From assembly GCA_004026145.2 (NCBI GenBank), contig SWLE01000459.1, positions 12,501 to 76,500 of the forward strand: DNA of 64,000 bases. Direction: 5' to 3'. Shown here one piece after another: positions 42,878 to 51,355 of this stretch; the stretch's first letter is position 1; every line of letters starts with the position of its first letter. The DNA is from Takifugu bimaculatus. Lineage: Eukaryota > Chordata > Actinopteri > Tetraodontiformes > Tetraodontidae. Under the pieces are notes generated by a model. The model did no database searches and was not told where the DNA came from. It saw only the letters and a list, made by a program, of their open reading frames with translations. Both the position numbers and the translations under genes were made by a program.

Positions 42878-45800
42878 ATGAATGACTATGATACTTTTAT
42901 TTCTGCTCCATCAGAAAGGTTATTGAGAGCGCTTACGAGAAACCAACTGTTTGACGTAGTAAACCATTATGGTATTGATTTGTCTATTCCCAAAAGTTCT
43001 AAGAAGGAGGAGCTGTGTGAATTTATTTTACAAGCTTTAATGGAGAGACAAATTTTGCAGGAGACAACCCAACAGGAGGCTGTAGCTCCTAAGATGACTC
43101 TGTGGGATGGCTCCGATTTAACATTTGAGCAACGCAAAGAGCTGTTGTTACTGCAGAGAGAGCAGATGATTTTGGAACACGAACAGCAAATGCGAAAACA
43201 GAAATTGGAGTTACAAGCAAGAGAAAGCGAAAGATTACTAGAGTACGAACGTTTAAAATGTCAGGAAAGAAGCAGAGAGCAGCATAGCCTGTTTCAGATG
43301 GTCAAGTTCCTTCCTAATTTCAACGAGCGTGACCCTGATGTGTTTTTTTCTCTTTTCGAACATGTTCTCGCTGATCGAGGCTGGACGGATGCTGATCAAG
43401 TGCTGCTGCTCCAAAAGGTCCTGGTAGGTAAAGGGCAGGAGGCATTCGTGGCGTTGTCTCCATCTGAGAAGCTGTCCTACCAGTGCGTAAAAGCATATGA
43501 GCTGATACCAGAGCATTACCGTCAGAGATTTCGAACATGGAAAAAAACGGAGAAACAAACGCATGTTGATGTGGCAAGAGAACTTATCAGTTTATGTAAT
43601 CGATGGTGTACAGCTGTGGGCGTAAAAACATTCCAGGAGCTTTTCGATCTGGTCGTTCTGGAACAGTTTAAAAACATTGTGCCTGAGCGAATCGCAACAC
43701 ACATAAATGAACATCAAATTAAAACTGCAGCGCAAGCGGCTGTATTAGCTGATGAGTTTGTTTTGACTCACAAATCTTTTCGAGACACGTCACAGCGCGA
43801 TTATGTGCGTCGGGAGCGCACTGAGAATGAGTTTGGTAGGCTTGATCGATCGTCTCCGGTAAAATCCGACTTTAAAAATATAGCACGGCAAGTTGCTGAA
43901 ACAGACAATAAGTGTCGTTATTGCTATGAAGTCGGACATTGGAAAAGGGATTGTCCTGTCCTTAACTCTCGCATTCGGAATTCCAATAGGCCTCGTTTTC
44001 CTAAGCCTGTGGGGTGCACTGGTTCTCTCCAAAGCAAGCGCGTTGCCAAGGCAGTGTTGCCCTCCGACAACCGAGAGGCTTTGGATAAAAATGATTATTC
44101 TCCATTCATCACGCAAGGCACCGTGTCTTTAGTTGGCGATACCAATAAAGTTAAAGTGAACATTTTGAGGGACACAGGCTCTGCAACAACCCTCATTCGG
44201 GAGGATGTGTTAAATTTTTCTGATGTGTCTGATACTGGTGCAAGAGTCTTAATTCGTGGCATTGACTTGCAACCATTTTCTGCTCCATTGCACAAAATAG
44301 AATTAACGTCGGGCTTGGTCAATGGAACGGTGGTGATGGCGGTGCATAAAGATCTGCCGGTGGAGGGGGTGGATATATTGTTGGGGAATAATTTGGCAGG
44401 CGGAAGAGTTTGGCCTGAGTCTCCACCACCTCCCGTTGTTAATGTGACTCCGAGTTCTTCCCTTGAATTTGATGAGTGCGCGCAAGAATTTCCTTCAGTT
44501 TTTACGAGCTGTGCGCTGACGCGCGCAAAGGCTAAGATAGAAGCGGAGCGCAAACCTCCTCGAAAGGAGCCCATCGCTTTTGTGCCAGTCCTTCCGCCAT
44601 CTCTACATCGTGATGACGTAGTTGCCGCGCAAAAAGAGGACTCTAGCCTCTCCGAATTGTGGGCGAGTGTTACAGGTGAAGGGAGCAGTGAGAGTGCTTA
44701 CAGAGTCCAGAATGGCCTATTGCTGCGTGAGTGGTCGCCACCTGCACACCGTGATGTGGCAGGTCCGGTAATGCAGGTGGTGGTTCCAAAAAAGCTACGT
44801 GATTTGGTCTTGAAAACAGCACATGGTGATGTGGCAGGTCACTTTGGCGTAAATAAAACATATTTGCGTATTCTGGAGCATTTTTACTGGCCAAAAATTA
44901 AGCGCGATGTGTCTGCATTTATTAAGTCCTGTCATATTTGTCAGATTGCAGGCAAACCAAATGAGAAAATTAAACCTGCGCCCCTTCAGCCTATTCAACC
45001 GGTTGAGGCACCATTTCATTATTTAGTTATCGACTGTGTTGGGCCTTTGCCTCCGTCCAAATCAGGCAATGTCTATCTGTTCACTGTAATGTGCCAAATG
45101 ACACGCTATCCTGCAGCGTATCCAATGAGGTCTATCACCACAAAATCCATTTTTAAAGCTTTGTCTCATTTTATTTCATATTTTGGTATACCCAAAATAG
45201 TCCAGAGTGACAGAGGTTCCAATTTCATGTCGAAGGCCTTTTCTGAGGCATTGAAAAAGTTACGGGTTAAGCATAATATAAGCAGTGCTTATCACCCCCA
45301 AAGCCAAGGCGTATTGGAGCGCTATCATGCGTCTCTCAAATCACTATTAAAAGCCTATAGCCTTGAGTTAAAGAGAGGTTGGGAAGAGGGACTCCCTTGG
45401 TTAATGCTGGCGGCGAGGGGAGTGGTCCAGGAAAGCACAGGGTTTAGTCCTAACGAACTTGTATTTGGACATAAAGTGCGTGACCAAATGTCAGTTTTGA
45501 TGGGTGATTTGGATCCATCGGAACAACCAGGCGATGTGGCGGATTATGTCTCTGGGTTTCGGAGGAAATTGTTCCTAGCATGGAAGATGGCTAGTAGTAA
45601 TCTCACTGCGGCGCAAAAGAAAATGAAACACAGGTTTGACAGCAAAGCTGAGATGCGTATGTTCAGTCCTGGGGATCGAGTGCTTGCTTTGCTGCCTATT
45701 CCTGGCTCGCCGTTTGAGGCGCGGTTTTCAGGTCCGTACACTATTAAGCGGAAAACGTCTGACACAGATTACCTTTTGGCTACTCCGGACCGCAGGCGTT

Positions 45801-47383
45801 CCACGCAACTGTGTCACGTGAACCTTCTCAAGCCCTACTATGACAGAGGTTGTGAGAAGGCAGTGGCATTAGCAGCTGAAGGGGTCCCGTCTCTTCAGGT
45901 GGCAGATGAAGATGACGTGGTTGCCCCAGATGAGGCTGTGTTATTGGGAAGGTTAGATAATTCAAGGCAACTCGCTGAATTAGACAAATCTTTGAGTCAT
46001 TTGAGCAGTGAGCATAGCGAGGAAATAAAATCCCTAATTTCTGAATTTTCTTCTTTATTCACTGACAAATTGTCCTGTACTGATTTGTTGGAACATGACA
46101 TTGACGTTGGAGACGCACACCCAATCCGACAGCGTTTCTATAGAGTTTCACCGGAGAAAAATAAAATATTAGAAGAAAGTGTACAGTATTTGCTCTCCAA
46201 TGGCTTAGCCGAGCCTTCATTTTCCAGTTGGGCATCACCATGTCTACTTGTTCGAAAGCCCGATCTTTCTTATCGCTTCTGTACGGACTACAGAAAGGTA
46301 AATGCGGTCACTAAACCTGACTCGTTTCCCCTCCCGAGAATAGATGACTGTGTAGACCAGGTGGGGGCGGCCAGGTACGTGAGCAAATTCGATTTGATCA
46401 AGGGCTATTACCAGATAGGGTTAACACCACGCGCACAAGAAATTTCCGCATTCATAACGCCATCGGGATTATTCTCGTATAAAGTTATGGCCTTCGGACT
46501 CCGTAATGGGCCTGCAACATTCCAGAGGCTAATGAATCGTGTGGTGGCGGGGTTAAGTGGATGTGCGGTGTATCTCGACGACATAGTAGTCTTCAGTGAT
46601 ACGTGGGCTGAGCATCTGGTGCGCTTACGCGTGCTCTTTCAGAAGCTGGTAATGGCGAAGCTCACGATTAATTTAGCCAAGTGCGAATTCGCCCGAGCTA
46701 CGGTGACATATCTTGGTAAAGTGGTGGGGCGGGGAAAGGTGCGTCCTGTTAGTGCCAAAGTCCAAGCCATCGACGCTTTCCCCTCTCCAACCACCAAAAA
46801 AGAGTTGATGCGTTTTCTGGGTATGGTGGGGTACTACAGGAATTTTTGCGTAAATTTTTCCACTGTCGTCTCTCCTCTTACGGATTTGCTTAAAGGCAAT
46901 AGTAAATTTCACTGGTCTGAGGGTTGCCAGCGTGCTTTCGACAACGCGAAACTGCTATTGAGCTCTGCACCTGTTCTGGCTGCGCCTAGACTTGGTGAGC
47001 CTTTCCAACTGCAGGTAGACGCGAGCCAGGTGGGGGCGGGTGCAGTGCTCATGCAAAAGGATGAGCAAACGATTGAACGTCCGGTTTGTTTCTTTTCGCG
47101 CAAATTCAACAAGCACCAGATCAATTATTCGGTTATTGAAAAAGAGGCTATTGCGCTCATTTGGGCTTTAAAGCATTTCGATGTTTATGTGGGTGGAGGT
47201 GCTCCGGTAGTTGTTTATTCGGACCACAACCCTCTTACTTTTTTGAGCTCACTTCAGAATGCCAACCAACGCCTGATGCGTTGGGCTCTGTTTTTGCAGC
47301 CGTATAATATTGAAATTAAGCACATACGGGGTGTAGATAATGTTATGGCGGATGCCTTGTCCCGGGCTCCGTGTGACCCTTAA
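42878..47383 (+). CDS. Gag-Pol polyprotein, INT-before-RT order, 1501 residues
   Basis: One open frame with no gag/pol shift. Approximate residues: SAP-like helix pair 15-52 (LTRNQLFDVV, KKEELCEFIL); Glu/Gln-rich coiled segment 95-140; SCAN-like capsid region 200-300; zinc knuckle CRYCYEVGHWKRDC 346-359; aspartic protease with DTG 432-434; integrase zinc finger H649-H655-C685-C688; integrase catalytic D719, D778, E814 (D-x58-D-x35-E); GPY/F motif 952-954; reverse transcriptase with YLDD 1232-1235; RNase H starting at D1381 and ending near MADALSRA. The product would form the particle, cut itself, copy RNA to cDNA and integrate it. The start is the first ATG after the leader. No lesion is visible. 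Confidence 0.93.
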   Translation: MNDYDTFISAPSERLLRALTRNQLFDVVNHYGIDLSIPKSSKKEELCEFILQALMERQILQETTQQEAVAPKMTLWDGSDLTFEQRKELLLLQREQMILEHEQQMRKQKLELQARESERLLEYERLKCQERSREQHSLFQMVKFLPNFNERDPDVFFSLFEHVLADRGWTDADQVLLLQKVLVGKGQEAFVALSPSEKLSYQCVKAYELIPEHYRQRFRTWKKTEKQTHVDVARELISLCNRWCTAVGVKTFQELFDLVVLEQFKNIVPERIATHINEHQIKTAAQAAVLADEFVLTHKSFRDTSQRDYVRRERTENEFGRLDRSSPVKSDFKNIARQVAETDNKCRYCYEVGHWKRDCPVLNSRIRNSNRPRFPKPVGCTGSLQSKRVAKAVLPSDNREALDKNDYSPFITQGTVSLVGDTNKVKVNILRDTGSATTLIREDVLNFSDVSDTGARVLIRGIDLQPFSAPLHKIELTSGLVNGTVVMAVHKDLPVEGVDILLGNNLAGGRVWPESPPPPVVNVTPSSSLEFDECAQEFPSVFTSCALTRAKAKIEAERKPPRKEPIAFVPVLPPSLHRDDVVAAQKEDSSLSELWASVTGEGSSESAYRVQNGLLLREWSPPAHRDVAGPVMQVVVPKKLRDLVLKTAHGDVAGHFGVNKTYLRILEHFYWPKIKRDVSAFIKSCHICQIAGKPNEKIKPAPLQPIQPVEAPFHYLVIDCVGPLPPSKSGNVYLFTVMCQMTRYPAAYPMRSITTKSIFKALSHFISYFGIPKIVQSDRGSNFMSKAFSEALKKLRVKHNISSAYHPQSQGVLERYHASLKSLLKAYSLELKRGWEEGLPWLMLAARGVVQESTGFSPNELVFGHKVRDQMSVLMGDLDPSEQPGDVADYVSGFRRKLFLAWKMASSNLTAAQKKMKHRFDSKAEMRMFSPGDRVLALLPIPGSPFEARFSGPYTIKRKTSDTDYLLATPDRRRSTQLCHVNLLKPYYDRGCEKAVALAAEGVPSLQVADEDDVVAPDEAVLLGRLDNSRQLAELDKSLSHLSSEHSEEIKSLISEFSSLFTDKLSCTDLLEHDIDVGDAHPIRQRFYRVSPEKNKILEESVQYLLSNGLAEPSFSSWASPCLLVRKPDLSYRFCTDYRKVNAVTKPDSFPLPRIDDCVDQVGAARYVSKFDLIKGYYQIGLTPRAQEISAFITPSGLFSYKVMAFGLRNGPATFQRLMNRVVAGLSGCAVYLDDIVVFSDTWAEHLVRLRVLFQKLVMAKLTINLAKCEFARATVTYLGKVVGRGKVRPVSAKVQAIDAFPSPTTKKELMRFLGMVGYYRNFCVNFSTVVSPLTDLLKGNSKFHWSEGCQRAFDNAKLLLSSAPVLAAPRLGEPFQLQVDASQVGAGAVLMQKDEQTIERPVCFFSRKFNKHQINYSVIEKEAIALIWALKHFDVYVGGGAPVVVYSDHNPLTFLSSLQNANQRLMRWALFLQPYNIEIKHIRGVDNVMADALSRAPCDP

Positions 47384-47712
47384 TGTGATCTCTCCCCTCC
47401 CTGTCTGTCAGTCTGTCTCTCCTTAAATTGCTTTCCAGGCGCCGGAATTGCTGGATGGCAGTCTGTGATGACTTGGGTTGGGTCTGGTCTGTTCTGGGGT
47501 ACAACATCTCCAGGGTCACGGTACTGTTTGACGCGTGCGTGCTACGTTTGAACGTATGAATGTTTTGATGTGTGCGGATGTGCTGTCTGGTAGTGCGTGT
47601 GTTATGGCTGTGCGGCCTTCATCTCTCTATTATGGATTTTTGGTCCTGTGCAGTCTACTGTTTTGAGTTTTCCTGTTTTCCAGAGTCCCATGGATGTGGG
47701 CCTCTGTCTTTT
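47384..47712 (+). other. 3' untranslated region of the retrotransposon
   Basis: Between the pol stop and the purine tract. No env-like or accessory frame of note; a 62-codon frame at 47597 runs into the LTR. Confidence 0.6.
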
Positions 47713-47722
47713 GGGGGGGAGG
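47713..47722 (+). promoter_or_regulatory. polypurine tract
   Basis: GGGGGGGAGG directly abuts the 3' LTR, the expected plus-strand primer. Confidence 0.85.
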
Positions 47723-48135
47723 TGTGACGGCTCTGTCGTGCCTCACTGTTGTCGGGGCTGGCTGGAAGAGCAATTCCCTGGCTGACCTGCAGGGGGAGTG
47801 CCAAGCGTTTCCAGTCGACCCAGCATGTTCACCTGCTCACCTGTGGCCCATCTGCTGGGATTGGCTGCCTGACGGGACCAGGTATAAAACCTGTCTGGAG
47901 AGCGTCGAGGAGGCCCCCTCTCGTCCTCTCTGGTGTGCTGCAGTGGAGTTCGTCAGATGAGCCCGGAGCTTGTCACGGCCGCAGGATTTTGGAGTTTCCC
48001 TCTTTGTGACTATTTGGACTTTTCTGTTTTATATTCCACTGGGTTCTTTAATAAATGTTATGTTGGGTTGAAAATCCTCATCGTTGGTCTCCCCATTTGT
48101 ATGTCATGGCTACCTTGAGCCAAGTATTCGTGACA
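47723..48135 (+). repeat. 3' LTR
   Basis: Same length and, by eye, same sequence as the 5' LTR. Its edge is followed by the target copy CTAG. Confidence 0.95.
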
Positions 48136-48139
48136 CTAG

Positions 48140-49431
48140 GAACTGACTTATAACCACTGTGTCTTTCCTGGTGTAAAGGTGGAACATGTAGACGGCAGCC
48201 AGAAACTCCTGAATGCTCAGATGAACAAAGCAGTAGACTGATTTCTGGAAGATCACACTCTCTCTCTTGAAGATCTCTGTACAAACTCCTGAGTACACCG
48301 ACACCTCGGAGACATCCAGTCCACATCGCTCCAGGTCTTCTGAGTAGAACATGATGTTTCCTTTCTCCAGATGTTCAAACGCCAGCCGACCCAACTTCAG
48401 AAGGAGTTCTTTATCAGCCTCAGTCAGTTCCTCTGGTCTCTGCTTTCCTCCATACTTCTGCTTCTTCCTCTTTATCTGAACCATCAGGAAGTGTGAGTAG
48501 AGGTCAGTCAGGGTTTGGGGCAGCTCTCCTCTCTGGTCTCTGGTCATCATGTCCTCCAGAACTATAGCAGCGATCCAGCAGAAAACTGGGATCAGACACA
48601 TGATGTGGAGGCTCCTGGAGGCCTTGATGTGTGAGATGATTCTCTTGGACAGATCTTCATCACTGAACCTCCTCCTGAAGTACTCCTCCTTCTGGGAGTC
48701 AGTGAAGCCTCGTACTTCTGTGATCCTGTCAACACACGAGGGAGGAATCTGATGGGCTGCTGCAGGTCTGGAGGTGATCCAGATGAGAGCTGAGGGAAGC
48801 AGGTTCCCCTGGATGAGGTTCACCAGGAGCACGCCAACGGACGATACTTGTGTGACATCAGAGATGACCTGATGGTTGTTGAAACCCAGTGAAAATCTGC
48901 TTTCATCCAGGCCATCAAAGATGAACAGAAGTTTCCAGACAGTCAGATCTTCTGCTCTGATCTTCTGTAATGTTGGATGGAAAACATGAAGCAGTGAGAG
49001 AAGACTGTGCTGCTCATCTCTGATCAAGTTCAGCTCCCTGCATGAGAGCGGAAGCACCAGACTGATGTCTTGGTTCTCCAAACCTTCTGCCCAGTCCAGA
49101 CTGAACTTCTGCACTGAGAAGGTTTTTCCAACGCCGGCGACACCGTTGGTCAGAACCACTCTGATGTGTCTCTGTTGCTCAGATAAGACTTTGAAGATGT
49201 CCTGGCACTTGATTGGAGTGTCCTGGATGTTCTTCTTGGAGGTTCTCTCAAGCTGTCTCACCTCATGTTGTGTGTCCACCTCCTCACTTTGTCCCTCAGT
49301 GATGTAGAGCTCAGTGTAGATCTTGTTCAGCAGGGTTCCGCTTCCTGCTTCATGAGTTCCTTCAGTCACATGTTCACATCTTCTCTTCAGACTCATCTTA
49401 TGACCTTCTATCACCTCCTGCAGATCACTTC
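48140..49431 (-). other. 5' part of the split NACHT exon, copy B
   Basis: Carries FISNA, Walker A (GVAGVGKT), Walker B (LFIFDGLDE) and the winged-helix region up to VQEFLA-type sequence (here IQEFLAAVYMFHLY). It is cut by the 3' LTR at 48139. Confidence 0.88.
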
Positions 49432-50015
49432 CTGAACACAAGTAAACCAATGATTTCCATCTATAAGAAATCATCAACACAACTCCAAATTCATGACATC
49501 ACAAATTAAATCTCATATTGAACAGTTTTACTTTGTTTGGGCTTCATTTCAGCATCTCCAGATCTGCTTCCAGATTGTGAACAAGAGGACTCTCCTGGTG
49601 GAGCTGACTGGTCCCAGTTTGATAGGATGTGCTCCCCCCTCTCACTATGAAACACATCTCTATTAGTCCTTTGATTTATAGGATGAAAGAACCTGATCAA
49701 GACTCAATATTGTTCCAGCATTTATGTCTGAATTCATCTTTCAGTTTAAACCTGATTCTTGTTTCTAATCAACAATATTCACATTAAGTCTGTAACTATA
49801 TGACTGTCTGAGGTTTAAGTGTTAAACATCTCCAATAATAAACTCACAACCTGCTGCTGTTAATGTGACTAACAGCTGCCACACAAACACATCATCACGC
49901 TTTAGTTTTCTTACATTTCCTCTGAACTTCTGAAGTTTATTGGTCCATCTTTGGACTGGTCACTCTTCAGGGACACCCAGCTGGGCACTGTGGACTCTGC
50001 TCTGTCCTCGTCCAT

Positions 50016-50930
50016 CCTGAGGAAACATCAGAAATAGTGATGAGACTGTGATGAAGGTAAATAATCTGGAGAGGTTGGAGTTCAATAATCCCAATTCACT
50101 GCATTTTTATCAAACAGGAACATTTCTAATCCATTCTGGATAACAACTGAATCAATAAATCAATGATGTCTCTGTATCATTTTCATGTTTTCAGAGTTTA
50201 AGCTGCTTTTTTTAACTGTTCCCTGCAGTGAGAAAAGAACTGGCACCTTTTCCAGCCCCTCATCCTGCAGCACTGAATGTGCTCTAAAGTTCTTTCCAGA
50301 GCAAACGTCTCTGCACTTGCAGCAACATGTTGTAGTCATGGATCCGTGAGGAGAACCGGATACAGGAAACGCCCCCACTTTGATCCCAAAACCCAACTGG
50401 TGGCCAACGGTGGTCTGGCAACGACGGGGACGCTGGTCCATCGGGCCCACAACACTGGTTTTCCACAGGCCAACATGGTGAAAGGACTGTCTTCAGCTCA
50501 GCCACTAAATTATCTGGTGCTACATAAACATGCTAGTCAGGACTTTTTAACTTCCCTCCTTTGTTCCCCTCTTCAATTATTTCTATGATCCAAGTCCTCA
50601 AAGATCACTGCTCTATTTAAAATAGATGAAAGAAATGACACCCACTCCTGCATTTCTTTCACAGTGGTTCCACAACATAGAACAATAAACCACTGTGAGA
50701 AAACGTGCAACATGAACCCAAAATCCTGTTGGTGTCCTGTGATCATGTGTGGATTTATTTAATTATTTTTAAAGTTTATTGTCTTAAATAATACCAAAAT
50801 ATCCAGCTGTAACCTGGACTGTTGAACAACTCAAATAACTCTAAGAGCTTTTCACCTGTCACAAAAAAGTTTTAAAATGTTGTTAATACCTGTTTAGACT
50901 CTCTAACAACGTTAAAAGCATAATACTTGT
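50016..50930. other. 5' intron/UTR region of NLR copy B
   Basis: Counterpart of 15155-16125, no gene. Relative to copy A it lacks about 35 bp carrying the first leader-exon donor (near 50930) and about 50 bp near 50785. Confidence 0.5.
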
Positions 50931-50941
50931 CTGAACAGAAT

Positions 50942-50953
50942 AGTTTCACTTTC
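50942..50953. promoter_or_regulatory. interferon-stimulated response element match, NLR copy B
   Basis: AGTTTCACTTTC fits the ISRE consensus AGTTTCNNTTTC exactly and is followed by another CACTTTT. A TATATA word lies at about 50986-50994. Copy A has only ACTTTCACTTTT at the same place. Interferon control of this NLR is inferred, not shown. Confidence 0.4.
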
Positions 50954-51310
50954 ACTTTTAAAACCTGATCAATAGCTTCATAGCGTATATATTACTGCCA
51001 TAAAAGCATTCTGGGAGGGTTTAAAGTTCTTTTAGGATCAGTAGCAAAGAGCAGAAACATAAACTAAACTTCACTTAGAAAGACTATTCAACTATAACTA
51101 AAGCCAGACTATAAGAATGTTAAATAAGACCTATTCATTTATAATGTATAACGATGTTTTGTGCTAAAACTAAATATGAAGTCTTGTTGAATTTTCTTCA
51201 GCCAAGAATTCTTCAGCTCTTCAATAGTAACAAAAATGTTTTCAAATCTTGATTTTATCTCCAAACACAACTGTCAATTCTTTTCAATAATGCTCTTCGT
51301 TTCCACTCAC

Positions 51311-51355
51311 CTTGTCCGTCTTCAGTCTTCCTGCTCAGTCTGAACGGAATACTTT
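51311..51355 (-). promoter_or_regulatory. non-coding leader exon, NLR copy B
   Basis: Minus-strand AGCAGGAAGACTGAAGAC then GGACAAG|GTGAGTGG, counterpart of 16471 in copy A and the only leader exon with an intact donor in this copy. Confidence 0.4.

Larger units (their letters stand above)
41873..48135 (+). mobile_element. complete Gmr1-like Ty3/Gypsy retrotransposon, 6263 bp
   Basis: LTRs 41873-42285 and 47723-48135 (413 bp each, TGTGACGG...CGTGACA) look identical base for base. They are flanked by the 4-bp target copy CTAG (41869-41872 and 48136-48139). Between them lie a primer site, one gag-pol frame and a purine tract. Integrase lies upstream of reverse transcriptase, the order that defines the Gmr1 group first described in cod and other deuterostomes. 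There is no env-like frame. Intact coding, identical LTRs and intact target copies indicate a very young, potentially mobile insertion. It lies antisense in the NACHT exon of NLR copy B. Confidence 0.93.
35831..50015 (-). pseudogene. FISNA-NACHT-LRR receptor copy B, interrupted by a retrotransposon
   Basis: Exons: 49915-50015 (ATG at 50015), 49532-49692, 48140-49431 continuing at 41385-41872, 40281-40457, 39997-40170, 38011-38184, 37631-37804, 36926-37099, 36546-36719 and 35831-36014 (TGA). With the 6.26-kb element and one 4-bp target copy set aside, the third exon is 1780 bp, exactly as in copy A. The coding total is 3273 nt (1090 residues) with no other stop or frameshift seen. The N-terminal half still encodes FISNA and Walker A/B (frame 48110-49480), then runs into the LTR and stops. 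It has one more LRR exon than copy A. The element lies antisense to the gene. Loss is recent and may be polymorphic. Confidence 0.85.

Noticed and set aside
47749..48118. Small ORFs inside the LTRs (also at 41899-42268)
   Set aside because: Short frames within U3/R/U5, duplicated because the LTRs are identical; no known LTR-encoded protein.
41873..48135. Endogenous retrovirus with envelope
   Set aside because: No env-like frame lies between pol and the 3' LTR, and the domain order fits a Gmr1-type retrotransposon.
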